The notes: generated by a model not told the origin, from the sequence alone. A DNA stretch of 53,203 nucleotides from Nanobdellati archaeon (GCA_018304505.1 JAGVWA010000018.1:1-53203), one strand, 5' to 3'; counted from the stretch's first letter, positions 17,112 to 25,777 are shown. Program-made: numbers and translations.

Positions 17112-17180
17112 TTAGTAATGCACAAAAGCTTGCATTAGTAATGCACAAAAGCTTGCATTAGTAATGCATGAAAATATGTA
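17112..17180. repeat. 23-bp tandem repeat, three units
   Basis: The unit TTAGTAATGCACAAAAGCTT+GCA occurs perfectly at 17112-17134 and 17135-17157, and degenerate at 17158-17180. Each unit contains TGCA at both ends of an AAGCTT core. It starts just past the 3' end of proS and lies well upstream of the valS promoter. On the minus strand each perfect unit reads as an 8-codon mini-ORF whose stop overlaps the next ATG, probably by chance. Confidence 0.8.
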
Positions 17181-17206
17181 TTGCCCCTGCACAATTTAAA
17201 ATAAGG

Positions 17207-18688
17207 TTAGTATGCCTTGGCAACGTACATGACGTGCTTGGCTTCTTTGCCACAACCAATACATTTCGCGCCATTGGCAACTCTTTCTTCTTTGCCAAAC
17301 TCGATAAACTTAGTGCCTCGAACTTCGGCATGGTATGCTTCGCCGATCTTGTCCGCGCATTTCAATCCATCCTTCTCGCGCGAGCAGAAATTCACCTTGA
17401 CGAAACCGCCTTTCTCTAGCTGCTTTCCGAGCTCTTCAAAATCCGTGGCCTCGTGAGTGTTTCCTTCAAACCATTTCATGGTTTGATCCTTTAGTGTTTT
17501 CAGAATCTCAGGAACTGCTTTTTCAATGTACGTTTCCAAGTCTTTTTGCTTGATTGTTTCCTTTTTTCCATTGTCCCTGCGCGCAATCGTTAATTCATGC
17601 TTTTCAAGTTCCTTGCTGCCGATTTCAATCCTCAGTGGAGTGCCCCGCGCTTCCCAGTAGTAGTACTTAGAACCTGGGCGCTTGTCACTGTCGTCGACCT
17701 CTGTTCGGTAATCAAGTTCCCTGAGTTGCGTTTGCAAGTCATAACACTCCTGAAGTAGGGTGGTGCTATCTGCGTCGGCCTTTAAAATTGGAACGATAAC
17801 GACTTGTGTAGGCGCAAGTCCAAATGGCAGCCTTAGGCCCTTGTTGTCTCCATGCACTGAAATCAGGGCTGCATAGATTCTGGAAATGGCTGGCCCGAAC
17901 GTGGTCTGGAACGCATATTTCTCCTTCTCGTTCTCATCAAGAAATTTTATGTTGTATGACTTCGCGAAGTTCTGCCCGTAGAAATGTGTGCTCGGTAACT
18001 GTAAAACTTTCTTGTCTGGCATCAACGCGTCAGCAGCGAAACTGTGTTGCCCGCCTGCGAACTTATCCCAGTCAGGCCGGTGAAAGAAAATAATCGGCAA
18101 CCCCCATTTATCACGCAATACATCGTAAGTCATTTCCATGTCTTCCTTAACCTGGTTCCAGGCTTCTTCTGCGGTGGCGAAAACGTCATGCGCTTCTATC
18201 CAGTGAAATTCCCTGTCACGTAAGAAAGGTCGCGTGTGCTTTGTTTCATACCTCCAAACTTGGCAAGACTGATAAATCTTCAACGGCAGGTCCCTGTGGC
18301 TGCGTATCCATTGCGAGTACGTGTCGTACATCGCGGTTTCAGATGTTGGCCGCATTGCCAGCTTTTCTTCAAACTCGTCATCCGTGCCACCTTTTGTCAC
18401 CCAAAACACGTTTGGGGCAAAGTTCTCGATGTGCTCTGCTTCCTTGGCAAAGTAGTGCTCTGGAATCAATGAAGGAAAACGCGCTGGCTTGTGGCCATGA
18501 GTTTCCAGCGAGGATTCCATGTCTGCATACATTCGCTTTTCTGTAATTGCGGCATTTGGCATGTGGACTATGAAGCCCTTCAAGCGGTACCTTTGGTCTG
18601 CCAGCTCGGCGTAACTGACGATTTCAGTAAACCATTCTGAGAAATTCTTTTCCTTATCGATGTTAAATCCCTTGTCTTCCTCTGCCAT
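17207..18688 (-). CDS. proS: Prolyl-tRNA synthetase, archaeal/eukaryal type
   Basis: This class II synthetase has 493 residues. 'RPTSETAMYDTYSQWIRSHRDLPLKIYQSCQVWRYE' covers motif 2 and the substrate loop, and 'FLRDREFHWIEAHDVFAT' follows. The C-terminal zinc domain has four cysteines (CSREKDGLKC and CIGC) and the protein ends in the conserved Tyr. A TATA box lies about 30 bases before the ATG, so the mRNA is leaderless. Unlike the Cys and Val/Ile operons there is no room for a leader ORF. It lies upstream of valS-ileS on the same strand. Confidence 0.96.
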   Translation of the reverse strand: MAEEDKGFNIDKEKNFSEWFTEIVSYAELADQRYRLKGFIVHMPNAAITEKRMYADMESSLETHGHKPARFPSLIPEHYFAKEAEHIENFAPNVFWVTKGGTDDEFEEKLAMRPTSETAMYDTYSQWIRSHRDLPLKIYQSCQVWRYETKHTRPFLRDREFHWIEAHDVFATAEEAWNQVKEDMEMTYDVLRDKWGLPIIFFHRPDWDKFAGGQHSFAADALMPDKKVLQLPSTHFYGQNFAKSYNIKFLDENEKEKYAFQTTFGPAISRIYAALISVHGDNKGLRLPFGLAPTQVVIVPILKADADSTTLLQECYDLQTQLRELDYRTEVDDSDKRPGSKYYYWEARGTPLRIEIGSKELEKHELTIARRDNGKKETIKQKDLETYIEKAVPEILKTLKDQTMKWFEGNTHEATDFEELGKQLEKGGFVKVNFCSREKDGLKCADKIGEAYHAEVRGTKFIEFGKEERVANGAKCIGCGKEAKHVMYVAKAY

Positions 18689-18774
18689 GCAATTGATTCA
18701 GTCAAACTGAGTTTAAATAAGTTTGGAAGTGTGGTACGCGTACATTTATAAAGTTTGAGTTCAATAAAGGCTGC

Positions 18775-19353
18775 ATGAAGAAAGCAGTGATGCTGGTACT
18801 TTTAATTCTGTTAATTGCAGGCTGTACCAGCAATTCAAATAGCCAAACTTATTCTACAAGTTATTCTACAGACATACTCAGTTCACAAAATGAAAGCATT
18901 CAAGTAAACACAAGCTCAAATGCAGGAGAGGATAAAATGACAAATGAGAAGACAGCACAAAATGGCGACACGGTCAAGGTGCATTACACTGGTCGGCTCA
19001 AAGATGGCACTGTGTTCGATAGCAGTGAAGGCCGAGACCCGTTACAAGTTACCCTAGGCAGCAGCATGGTGATTCCAGGATTCAACGACGGAATTCTTAA
19101 CATGAAAATTGGGGAGAAAAAGACTGTTGAGATTCCAGTAGACCAGGCGTATGGCCCTGTTGACCCAATGAGGTTTATGAATGTTGAGCCGGCAGAGCTC
19201 CCGGGTGCAGAAGTTGGCAGGATGATCCAGGCAAACAACGGCATGATCGGAGTCATTACAGAAGTGTACCCTGACAGGATTGTGGTAGACTTCAATCATC
19301 AGCTTGCTGGCAAAGACCTGATTTTCGAAATCGAACTGGTTGAAATCGCATGA
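18775..19353 (+). CDS. Lipoprotein FKBP-type peptidyl-prolyl isomerase
   Basis: The 192-residue protein begins with a lipoprotein signal, lipobox IAGC at residues about 14-17, then a Ser/Asn/Thr-rich linker to about residue 60. An SlyD-like archaeal FKBP domain follows ('NGDTVKVHYTGRLKDGTVFDSS', 'GFNDGILNMKIGEKKTVEIP', 'AYGPVDP'), with an insert-in-flap domain near residues 135-175. It probably assists folding of exported proteins. TATA (CATTTATAAAG) lies about 30 bases before the ATG. It is divergent from proS. Confidence 0.93.
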   Translation: MKKAVMLVLLILLIAGCTSNSNSQTYSTSYSTDILSSQNESIQVNTSSNAGEDKMTNEKTAQNGDTVKVHYTGRLKDGTVFDSSEGRDPLQVTLGSSMVIPGFNDGILNMKIGEKKTVEIPVDQAYGPVDPMRFMNVEPAELPGAEVGRMIQANNGMIGVITEVYPDRIVVDFNHQLAGKDLIFEIELVEIA

Positions 19354-19466
19354 CGCAATCGGGACTTATAAATAACTGAATTGTGCTGTACGTTTTCTCT
19401 TTGCGTACATTAAAAAATCAGAATTGAGATCTCTGAGTTGATATATAGTTGAGAGAGGATGCTTAA

Positions 19467-19865
19467 CTATTTGACACGCTGCACGAATCGCTGTCCCATG
19501 ACAGCCTGTACCTCGACCTCTGACCCCGCCTGTATCTTGCTTCTGAATTCGGCAGGTATCTCGGATTCGTAGGTCTCGAAGCTTTCCATGTCCATCAGTT
19601 GCCATTTTCCATTGCCAACATCAGCCACTGCTGATGCGGTTTCTTTCTTTAGAACAGGCACCTTGACCCTGTGCCCTGTCGGCGACAGTAATGTCTTCTT
19701 TTTGCCCGTAAAAAGCGAGACGCCCTCAATACGCGCTTTTGCTTCCCCATGCTTTCCTGGTTTTGAAATAGAAATGCTTGTAACCCTGCACGGATCTTCT
19801 TCAATGATAATGTAGCGTCCTTCCCTTGCTTCCTTTGCTTCGATTACTGTATACTCTTCTGGCAT
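19467..19865 (-). CDS. eif5a: Translation factor aIF5A
   Basis: aIF5A relieves ribosome stalling. The 132-residue, two-domain protein carries the modified-lysine loop as SKPGKHGEAKA, with the lysine that becomes hypusine or deoxyhypusine in GKHG, followed by an OB-fold C-terminal domain. The usual loop reads S-K-T/P-G-K-H-G-x-A-K, so the glutamate is slightly unusual. GGGGGAGAA lies directly before the ATG. It starts 12 bases after the flippase-like gene ends, suggesting one operon. Confidence 0.96.
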   Translation of the reverse strand: MPEEYTVIEAKEAREGRYIIIEEDPCRVTSISISKPGKHGEAKARIEGVSLFTGKKKTLLSPTGHRVKVPVLKKETASAVADVGNGKWQLMDMESFETYESEIPAEFRSKIQAGSEVEVQAVMGQRFVQRVK

Positions 19866-19877
19866 TTTGTTCTCCCC

Positions 19878-20876
19878 CTATTCGTTTTCATCGTATTTCT
19901 TTATTCCTAGATAGTATGATGAAAAGAGCCCGCCAAAGGTCAGCAACCAATATGAGATGAGCCTATCGACCATTGTAGCGGTTCCTGCTAATAATAATGA
20001 AATGCCGGACGAAGTATAAATAAGTATCATTGCGCCCTCAACCAAGCCCAACCCGCCGGGAAGCAATGGGATCAAGCCAGCAAGCGGTGCAAGAACCAAC
20101 ATTATTAGGATGAGCTTTGGGTTAACTGCTGCGCCCAGGGCGAGGAAAACAAAGTACACGCGCAATACGTCTGAAACCCACATTATGCTTGAGTAGAAAA
20201 TGCCCCAGCCCCAGAGGCGTTTCTTTTTCAGGAAGGCCTTAACAGTTTCAGAGTACGCCGACACGTCATCTTTGAGTTTTTTTCTCAGGGGCTTGAGCAT
20301 ATCGAATTTCTTAACAAAGAGAGAAACAATACCCGAGCTGATGTCATGCGTTATAGAAAGGTATGTGATAAAAAACATTATCAGTAATGTCAGAACTAGT
20401 GACACTGTCAATGCGATGCTGACCCAGTCCGGCAAAAAGAAGCTTGACAATACAAAGAACAGCGTTATGATTGTAACAAGAAAGAACGAGAACTGATCAA
20501 ATATCCGGTCAGTGATGATAGTTGCTAGGCTTTGAGCAGTGTCTGCTGTGCTGTGTTTCCTAAGAAAAAATGTCCGCACTGGCTCTCCGCCAAGGCGGGA
20601 AGACGGGGTTATGTTGCTAAATGCTATGCCTGAGAGCGTTGAGTTAAACAATTTCCACCGGTCGGTTTTAATTCCGTCGTACTCAACGATCTTCGCCCAG
20701 CGCATGTTTGTGGCCCATACTGCTATGACCTGGAAAAACAGCGCATACCCCAAATAGGCCGGCTGCGCATTCCTCAGGACACTCATGATGTTTTCCACGC
20801 CAAAGCCTGCGCCAAATGCGAATGAAATGACGATGCCGGCAACCAGCGTGTAGACTATGAGCCTTTCCGGCTTCAT
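19878..20876 (-). CDS. Flippase-like membrane protein (UPF0104 / LPG-synthase TM family)
   Basis: A 332-residue integral membrane protein with eight or more hydrophobic helices. It shows the family block 'SNITPSSRLGGEPVRTFFLRK' near residue 95 and the late 'PLLPGGLGLVEGAMILIYTSSGI' block near residue 270, both typical of the lysylphosphatidylglycerol synthase transmembrane region. Archaeal members lack the catalytic transferase domain, as here, so a lipid or lipid-carrier flipping role is inferred. It lies upstream of aIF5A on the same strand. Confidence 0.85.
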   Translation of the reverse strand: MKPERLIVYTLVAGIVISFAFGAGFGVENIMSVLRNAQPAYLGYALFFQVIAVWATNMRWAKIVEYDGIKTDRWKLFNSTLSGIAFSNITPSSRLGGEPVRTFFLRKHSTADTAQSLATIITDRIFDQFSFFLVTIITLFFVLSSFFLPDWVSIALTVSLVLTLLIMFFITYLSITHDISSGIVSLFVKKFDMLKPLRKKLKDDVSAYSETVKAFLKKKRLWGWGIFYSSIMWVSDVLRVYFVFLALGAAVNPKLILIMLVLAPLAGLIPLLPGGLGLVEGAMILIYTSSGISLLLAGTATMVDRLISYWLLTFGGLFSSYYLGIKKYDENE

Positions 20877-20925
20877 GAGCTATTAGTGGAAGTAGTATTA
20901 TATAAACTCTATCAGTAATTCAGGC

Positions 20926-21666
20926 ATGATCGACACGCACTGCCATCTTGACGTTAAGCAGTTCAACAAGGATCGCGATGACGTTATTGAACGGGCAAGG
21001 CAGCAGCTACGTTATGTAATAAACCCCGCGACTGATTTTGGGTCGAACATTAGGGTCCAGCAAATCCAAAAGCAGCATAGGGGATTCGTGTTCGCGTGCA
21101 TGGCCCTTGACCCAGTGAATTTCGTGAAACAGCAGGACCGACAAAATGAATTTATCGAGCTGGCGAGGCAGCACAGCAACGACATCGTGGCGATTGGAGA
21201 AGTCGGTTTAGATTATTATTGGCTGCCCGACAAAAAGGGGGTACAGCAAAGCAACTTTATAGCTATGATAGAGCTCGCGAACGAGCTCAAGAAAACGCTT
21301 GTGATACATTCACGCAACGCAATGGAAGACGCACTGGAAATATTGGAGCGGCACGCAAATACCAGGGTTGTGATGCACTGCTTCTCAGGCAACAAGACGC
21401 AGATGAAGAGGTGCTGGGACAGCAATTACATAACCAGTTTTGCAACAAGCATTTGCCGCATGGGCAAAGTTTTAAGTAAAAGCCTTGATTTAGACAAGAT
21501 TGTAGTGGAAACCGATTCCCCGTATCTGAATCCTGTAAGCACCGAGCGCAACGAGCCAGTAAACGTAAAGTACGCGATTCAAAAGATCGCGGAAAAAACA
21601 GGAACAACGTTTGAGGAAATCGAAGCCATTACTGATAAAAACGCTATGAGGGCCTTTAATTTGTAG
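20926..21666 (+). CDS. tatD: TatD-family metal-dependent hydrolase
   Basis: This 246-residue TIM-barrel nuclease begins IDTHCHLD, the first metal site. It continues with GEVGLDYYW (metal Glu), VIHSRNA, VMHCFSG and VETDSPYLNP, all standard TatD ligands. The family cleaves DNA 3' to 5' and has been linked to repair. An ATG near a TATA box at about 20895 suggests a leaderless start. A NYN-domain gene follows 8 bases later. Confidence 0.93.
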   Translation: MIDTHCHLDVKQFNKDRDDVIERARQQLRYVINPATDFGSNIRVQQIQKQHRGFVFACMALDPVNFVKQQDRQNEFIELARQHSNDIVAIGEVGLDYYWLPDKKGVQQSNFIAMIELANELKKTLVIHSRNAMEDALEILERHANTRVVMHCFSGNKTQMKRCWDSNYITSFATSICRMGKVLSKSLDLDKIVVETDSPYLNPVSTERNEPVNVKYAIQKIAEKTGTTFEEIEAITDKNAMRAFNL

Positions 21667-21674
21667 GGATAAAA

Positions 21675-22136
21675 ATGCTGTTTAGAACATTTGGAAATTT
21701 CTTAAGAAGAAACACGCGAAAACGAATCGGGGTGCTGGTTGACGGCCCCAACATGCTACGCAAGGAATTCGACTTTGACTTTAATAAGATAAAGCAAGAG
21801 CTGCACCAATTCGGGGACATAAGGATAGCCCGGGTCTTCCTCAATCAGTTCGCGCCAGGAAAACTGATAGAGGCAGTGACAAACCAGGGCTTTCAGCCGA
21901 TCATGATCACTACCGGGGACGTGGATGCGCCAATGGCTGCAGAAGCCATGGAAATAGTTTACAATAACAACATAGACATGCTTTGCTTAATGACCCGGGA
22001 CAGTGACTTTCAACCAGTGCTGCAAAAGGCAAAGGCCCATGGTAAGGAAACAATCGTGATTGGGGGAAAACCATTTTCAGTAGCGTTAAAAAACACGGCG
22101 GACCACATAATAATGCTTAAGGATCTAAGCAAGTGA
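21675..22136 (+). CDS. NYN-domain (LabA/DUF88-like) ribonuclease candidate
   Basis: The 153-residue protein has a PIN-like NYN core. Catalytic-type acids appear in 'GVLVDGPNMLR' (residues about 18-28), in ITTGDVDAPMAAEA, and in 'LMTRDSDFQPVLQKAKAHGKETIVIG'. These match the DGxN and DxD/SD signatures of LabA/DUF88 proteins, thought to be RNases. It follows tatD closely, suggesting a nuclease operon. Confidence 0.85.
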   Translation: MLFRTFGNFLRRNTRKRIGVLVDGPNMLRKEFDFDFNKIKQELHQFGDIRIARVFLNQFAPGKLIEAVTNQGFQPIMITTGDVDAPMAAEAMEIVYNNNIDMLCLMTRDSDFQPVLQKAKAHGKETIVIGGKPFSVALKNTADHIIMLKDLSK

Positions 22137-22194
22137 CAATTAATGATCAACTATATAAGTGATGTATTTTAAGATGTAATTTAAGTGATGTATT

Positions 22195-22797
22195 ATGAAC
22201 ATAGCAGCGGGGACAGAACTCGAAACCGGCAAGCAGATCGGGAGCTTCGATGCAAAGTCCTATATTACACGCTTAATGGCGGACTCATTCAGCGGATATT
22301 TGTGCGCAACAGTAGAAGAAAAGCACGGATTTGAAGAGGGCATCCTGCTATTTAATGCCGGGCAACTAACGCTGGCAGAGTACGAGTACTTTCACTTTTC
22401 AAGGGTCTACAAGGGCAAGGAAGCGCTAGACCGGGCACTTAATGCACTGACCGCAAACAGCGGCATAATGGATACTTATTCGCTGACGTCGCAGGAAACG
22501 CAACTCGCCATGTCCTTAAACGCTGAATCGATCATACCCCAGATAATAACAGTACGCGATTTCAAGATGCCTCAAGCTTTTTCACGGACATATGAAGAGC
22601 AGTTGTTGGAGCAAAAGCAGGAAGAATTTGGAAAGCAACAATTATTAAAGAAGATGGGCATAACTAAAAGGAGAGAAGTGACAAACGAACAGCTCCTCGA
22701 CAAGTCAAGGGACGAGCAGAAAGAAGAAATCGAAATGTCCGAAGCAGCGGAAACAGATGAATCCGGGGCAATGCAAGACGATGAATCTGAATCATAA
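22195..22797 (+). CDS. Hypothetical archaeal protein, DUF2226-like
   Basis: A 200-residue protein. The first 125 residues form a mixed alpha/beta domain with 'SGYLCATVEEKHGFEEGILLFNAGQL', which recalls the archaeal DUF2226 family (my recollection, not a search). The C-terminal third is Gln/Glu/Lys-rich, probably coiled coil, ending in a highly acidic tail. It precedes two small genes, minD and lsm on the same strand, with short gaps. The function is unknown. Confidence 0.6.
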   Translation: MNIAAGTELETGKQIGSFDAKSYITRLMADSFSGYLCATVEEKHGFEEGILLFNAGQLTLAEYEYFHFSRVYKGKEALDRALNALTANSGIMDTYSLTSQETQLAMSLNAESIIPQIITVRDFKMPQAFSRTYEEQLLEQKQEEFGKQQLLKKMGITKRREVTNEQLLDKSRDEQKEEIEMSEAAETDESGAMQDDESES

Positions 22798-22803
22798 AAT
22801 ATG

Positions 22804-22844
22804 AATTCGAAACAATGAACAATTAATTCGAAACAATGAACAAT
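22804..22844. repeat. Tandem 20-bp repeat, two copies
   Basis: AATTCGAAACAATGAACAAT occurs at 22804-22823 and again at 22825-22844, one base apart. It lies in the short gap between two hypothetical genes, before the 22872 start. It may be replication slippage or a paired binding site; nothing else distinguishes these. Confidence 0.75.
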
Positions 22845-22871
22845 GAATTGAATCAACACATGTGATTGAAA

Positions 22872-23318
22872 ATGGGCGTATTTTTGTCAAAACTCATCGG
22901 GAAATCAACACGCGCAGAGCGCGAAAGGAAAAAAGCTGCATTCATAAGAGAGCTATTAAGAATAAAGAGCCTGAGAAACCAAAAGGCAAAGCCGGATGAA
23001 TACATAAAGAACCTCGCGCATGACTTCCTGATTGATGAGATGACCGTTACGAAAAAAGATGGCTCTGTATTGCTGACGACCGACAAGACGAATGCATTCA
23101 AAAAAGCAGTAGCCAGCTCAAGCGTCTATGAATTCATAAAGTCAGAATACCCTGATTCTAAAATGCTGACAATAAAAGACGATGACCATTACAACATAAT
23201 CTACTCAGAGGGAAACCTTATCTACATAATGAAAAGCACGGGCGAGATAACGCCCATAGAGACAAAGAAAATCGTCGAGTACGTAAATGGAAAGCTAAAT
23301 AAAGCAGCGATAGCATAA
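22872..23318 (+). CDS. Hypothetical protein, possible roadblock-like fold
   Basis: A 148-residue protein with a basic helical N-terminus (about residues 1-45). An alpha/beta part follows, whose strands 'EMTVTKKDGSVLLTTD' and 'HYNIIYSEGNLIYIMKSTGEI' resemble the profilin-like roadblock/LC7 pattern, an inference only. ATG at 22872 is chosen over the in-frame TTG at 22866. It lies directly upstream of minD, so a role with that ATPase is possible. Confidence 0.6.
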   Translation: MGVFLSKLIGKSTRAERERKKAAFIRELLRIKSLRNQKAKPDEYIKNLAHDFLIDEMTVTKKDGSVLLTTDKTNAFKKAVASSSVYEFIKSEYPDSKMLTIKDDDHYNIIYSEGNLIYIMKSTGEITPIETKKIVEYVNGKLNKAAIA

Positions 23319-23376
23319 TACAACAAGGAATGCAGAATGCACAACTTGCGCGCAGAAAAATAAAGAAAAGATAAAC

Positions 23377-24255
23377 ATGACGAGAACAATCGCAATCGTT
23401 TCTGGAAAAGGGGGAGTTGGAAAAACAACCATAGTGGCGAACCTAGGCCTTGCGCTTGCGTCACTTGGAAAATCAGTAATACTTCTGGACGCTGACCTGG
23501 ACATGGCAAATCTTGAATTAGCCCTGGACATGGCTGGCAGACCAATCACCATGCAAGAGGTGCTAACAGGGGAATCAACAATAGCAGACGCTACATACGA
23601 GGTTGCAACCAACATGAAATTCATACCCGCGGGCGTGTCAATCGAGCAGTACCGACGCGTGGATCCTGAAAAACTCGCCAAAGTCGTTGCAGAGGTGTCG
23701 ACGCAAGCTGATTTTGTGTTGATAGATTGCCCTGCAGGCATTGGGCGAGACACCATGGCGTGCCTCAGCGCAGCCAAGGAAAACATCATAATCGCAATGC
23801 CAGAGACCATGAGCGCAGTCGACGCGTTCAAGACAAAAATGACTGGAGAAAAGATGGGCTCAGAAACCATAGGTCTGGCAATCAACCAGATACGAAAAAT
23901 CAGGGGTGAGGAGTCTGAACGAGACATGCAAACAATGCTCGAAGCGCCAATAATAGCCAGGATTCCTTATGATAACGATTTAAAGATATCTATCCTTGAA
24001 AAAAAACCGCTGTTTACCAGAAAACCGAACTCGCCGGCAATGATCGAAATTGCCAAGATAGCTGCACACCTAACCGGAATCGAGTTCAAGCCCCCAGAGA
24101 AGGGGCCAGGATTGCTTCAAAGTATCCTCTCAAAATTACCATTTGGAAGAAAGACTGAAAAGCCAAACTCGCAAGCAACACAATCCGCAAAGCAAACACA
24201 GCAAGCAACAAAGCTAGCTATGCAAGCAAAGGTAATACAAGGAAACAAAAAATAA
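23377..24255 (+). CDS. minD: MinD/ParA-family ATPase
   Basis: A 292-residue deviant Walker ATPase. 'IAIVSGKGGVGKTTIVANLGLALA' is the deviant P-loop with the signature Lys, 'VILLDADLDMANLELALDM' is switch I, and 'FVLIDCPAGIGRDTMACL' is Walker B. Residues about 245-292 are a Gln/Ser/Lys-rich tail of low complexity instead of a clear membrane-targeting helix. MinD-like proteins place cell division or surface structures. It sits between a hypothetical gene and lsm in one run of genes. Confidence 0.93.
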   Translation: MTRTIAIVSGKGGVGKTTIVANLGLALASLGKSVILLDADLDMANLELALDMAGRPITMQEVLTGESTIADATYEVATNMKFIPAGVSIEQYRRVDPEKLAKVVAEVSTQADFVLIDCPAGIGRDTMACLSAAKENIIIAMPETMSAVDAFKTKMTGEKMGSETIGLAINQIRKIRGEESERDMQTMLEAPIIARIPYDNDLKISILEKKPLFTRKPNSPAMIEIAKIAAHLTGIEFKPPEKGPGLLQSILSKLPFGRKTEKPNSQATQSAKQTQQATKLAMQAKVIQGNKK

Positions 24256-24275
24256 AAAAAAAGAGGAAGGAGAGA

Positions 24276-24506
24276 ATGAACGACATGAACATAAGCAGGC
24301 CGTTCGATTTACTCAACAATGCCATAGGAAAACCAGTGCTCCTAAAGCTAAAGGGCAACAAGCAATTCAGGGGAAAGCTCCAGGCATTTGACCAGCACAT
24401 GAATGTGGTGCTTGAGGAAGTCGACGAGTTAGAAGATGGAAAAAAAATAGAAACAATAGGCAAGGCGCTCATCAGGGGAGACACAATAATTTACATCGCT
24501 CCATGA
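24276..24506 (+). CDS. lsm: Sm-like archaeal RNA-binding protein (LSm)
   Basis: The 76-residue protein has Sm1 ('RPFDLLNNAIGKPVLLKLKGNKQFRGKLQAFDQHMNVVLE') and Sm2 ('IGKALIRGDTIIYI', the I-R-G-D/N motif). Seven copies form a ring that binds U-rich RNA. It starts 20 bases after minD and lies about 70 bases before tRNA-Ala. Archaeal lsm genes often sit near RNA-processing or tRNA genes. Confidence 0.95.
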   Translation: MNDMNISRPFDLLNNAIGKPVLLKLKGNKQFRGKLQAFDQHMNVVLEEVDELEDGKKIETIGKALIRGDTIIYIAP

Positions 24507-24574
24507 ATCAACAAGAGCAACTGTTTTTAAGGCCAAAAAGCACAATGAATAGCGAAAGCAATTTGGCGAAAACT

Positions 24575-24646
24575 GGGCTCGTGGTTCAGCGGAAGAACGC
24601 TCGGCTGGCAGCCGAGAAGTCGGGGGTTCAAATCCCTCCGAGTCCA
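24575..24646 (+). tRNA. tRNA-Ala (GGC), no intron
   Basis: Acceptor GGGCTCG (24575-24581) pairs with CGAGTCC (24639-24645), including the G3-U70 wobble that identifies alanine tRNAs; the discriminator is A. The D-arm is GTTC/GAAC, the anticodon loop is CTGGCAG with anticodon GGC at 24607-24609, and the T-arm is GGGGG-TTCAAAT-CCCTC. The 72-nt gene has no intron and no encoded CCA. Confidence 0.97.
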
Positions 24647-24654
24647 TAAGAGGG

Positions 24655-24729
24655 GCTTCGCTTGCAACGAAACTTCGTTTCGTTGAAGATTTGAAAAACA
24701 AGTTTTTTCAAATTTGGCAAACGCGAAGC
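24655..24729 (+). other. Three-way-junction-like inverted repeat after tRNA-Ala
   Basis: An outer helix of 11 pairs (24655-24665 with 24717-24729, two-base bulge) encloses two hairpins. One is GAAAC/GTTTC extended to nine pairs at 24665-24685, the other ATTTGAAAAA with its complement at 24689-24713. The helices would stack as a small three-way junction in RNA or a cruciform in DNA. It may terminate tRNA-Ala and the convergent gene, be a small RNA, or be a mobile repeat. Confidence 0.6.
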
Positions 24730-24762
24730 ATTCTGCGTGCAATGAAATATCGCACGGGGGTA

Positions 24763-25032
24763 TTAATATCGATATGGATTAGACGCGCCTGTTTCTGGTT
24801 TTCCACGTAGTGCCTTGGCGTCAGCAAGAATGCGCCGCACTTTTTCAGGATCTGTAACCCCTATAGCTGTGAGGCCTGCAAGCAAATCCCGCGGGGTGCT
24901 TGGCCGTTTCCCGGTTTGCTCTTCAATCTTTTTGGCGGTTGTGATGTACAAATCCCCTGGGCGTGGCTCCCCTTTTTTGATTCTCGCCTGAGCTGTTGCT
25001 CGCCGCTGCGCGTATGGATCAATTACTGCCAT
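24763..25032 (-). CDS. Small basic hypothetical protein (89 aa)
   Basis: The 89-residue protein has a basic N-terminus (YAQRRATAQARIKKGEPRPG) and a helical domain 'TPRDLLAGLTAIGVTDPEKVRRILADAKAL', and ends in NPYRY. It is compact, soluble and without cysteines. It lies downstream of L10e on the same strand with a 67-base gap, so it could be a ribosome- or RNA-associated factor. I do not recognise the family. Confidence 0.6.
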   Translation of the reverse strand: MAVIDPYAQRRATAQARIKKGEPRPGDLYITTAKKIEEQTGKRPSTPRDLLAGLTAIGVTDPEKVRRILADAKALRGKPETGASNPYRY

Positions 25033-25099
25033 ATTAGAATCAAGTTACAGGCATTAAAAAACGTTACTATGCACTGATTGACCAAGCCGCGACGATTAA

Positions 25100-25654
25100 T
25101 TAAGCTGCAGGTGTGGGCACGTAATTCTTGTTTGGCTTTACTTCAATTCTGAATGTACCGGGGAGTTTTCGTGCCGCCCTTGCTAGGCCTTCACGCGCTA
25201 CCTTGTCGTGCTTTTCATCAGTGTAGATAGATGCAACCGGAGTCCCTGGACGCAGTCGCGCAGCCCTGCCCTTGACCTTGCCAAATGACAACCTCATTCC
25301 AGTGCTCAGACGGTCAGCGCCTGCCCCTGAAGCCATTGTGTGCTCCCTAATAACCTCATGCGGAAACAAGCGCATCTTGTAGTAATAATTCTCCTTCAAA
25401 ATCTTCTTTTCAAAAACCTTGTTAGAGAAAGTACGTGCTGCTTCAAGCGAGTTATCCCTCGCAAGGATAGTCACATTCGGCATTAAATTATATTGCATGC
25501 TGAACTCCGACAGCTTTGTAGGGCTCCCTAAGTCATACTTCCTGATCCGTGAGTCAGGTACACCTCGGATGAAAGCCTTGCGCTGCTTTTTCCTCGCAGT
25601 CCTGCTCCATGACCTCAGTAACCCTCTTAAGGTGTGCGCTGGTCTTAGTCCCAT
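25100..25654 (-). CDS. rpl10e: Ribosomal protein uL16 (L10e)
   Basis: A large-subunit protein near the peptidyl-transferase centre. The 184-residue sequence opens 'MGLRPAHTLRGLLRSWSRTARKKQRKAFIRGVPDSRIRKYDLG', very close to archaeal L10e. The later 'LFPHEVIREHTMASGAGADRLSTGMRLSFGK' block contains the functional loop. The gene stands alone, divergent from the eL15 operon across the PH-domain gene. Confidence 0.95.
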   Translation of the reverse strand: MGLRPAHTLRGLLRSWSRTARKKQRKAFIRGVPDSRIRKYDLGSPTKLSEFSMQYNLMPNVTILARDNSLEAARTFSNKVFEKKILKENYYYKMRLFPHEVIREHTMASGAGADRLSTGMRLSFGKVKGRAARLRPGTPVASIYTDEKHDKVAREGLARAARKLPGTFRIEVKPNKNYVPTPAA

Positions 25655-25777
25655 TTTGTCTACCTCAAAATCTACCTATAAAAGTAGTGAATACTTTGTC
25701 ATTCCTCAAATATAAAAGCATTGCGGTGTTCCTACTGCCATTCTGAAATGATTTAATCCTGTATATCGCTCTGTATA

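Noticed and set aside
17112-17180. CRISPR array
   Set aside because: The units are contiguous with no spacers, only three copies, and no cas genes are present.
24527-24742. Minus-strand ORFs with SEGFEPPTSRLP-type translation
   Set aside because: This is the usual antisense translation of tRNA genes; the tRNA-Ala explains it. The same applies to the GFEPTIPEG ORF over tRNA-Ser.
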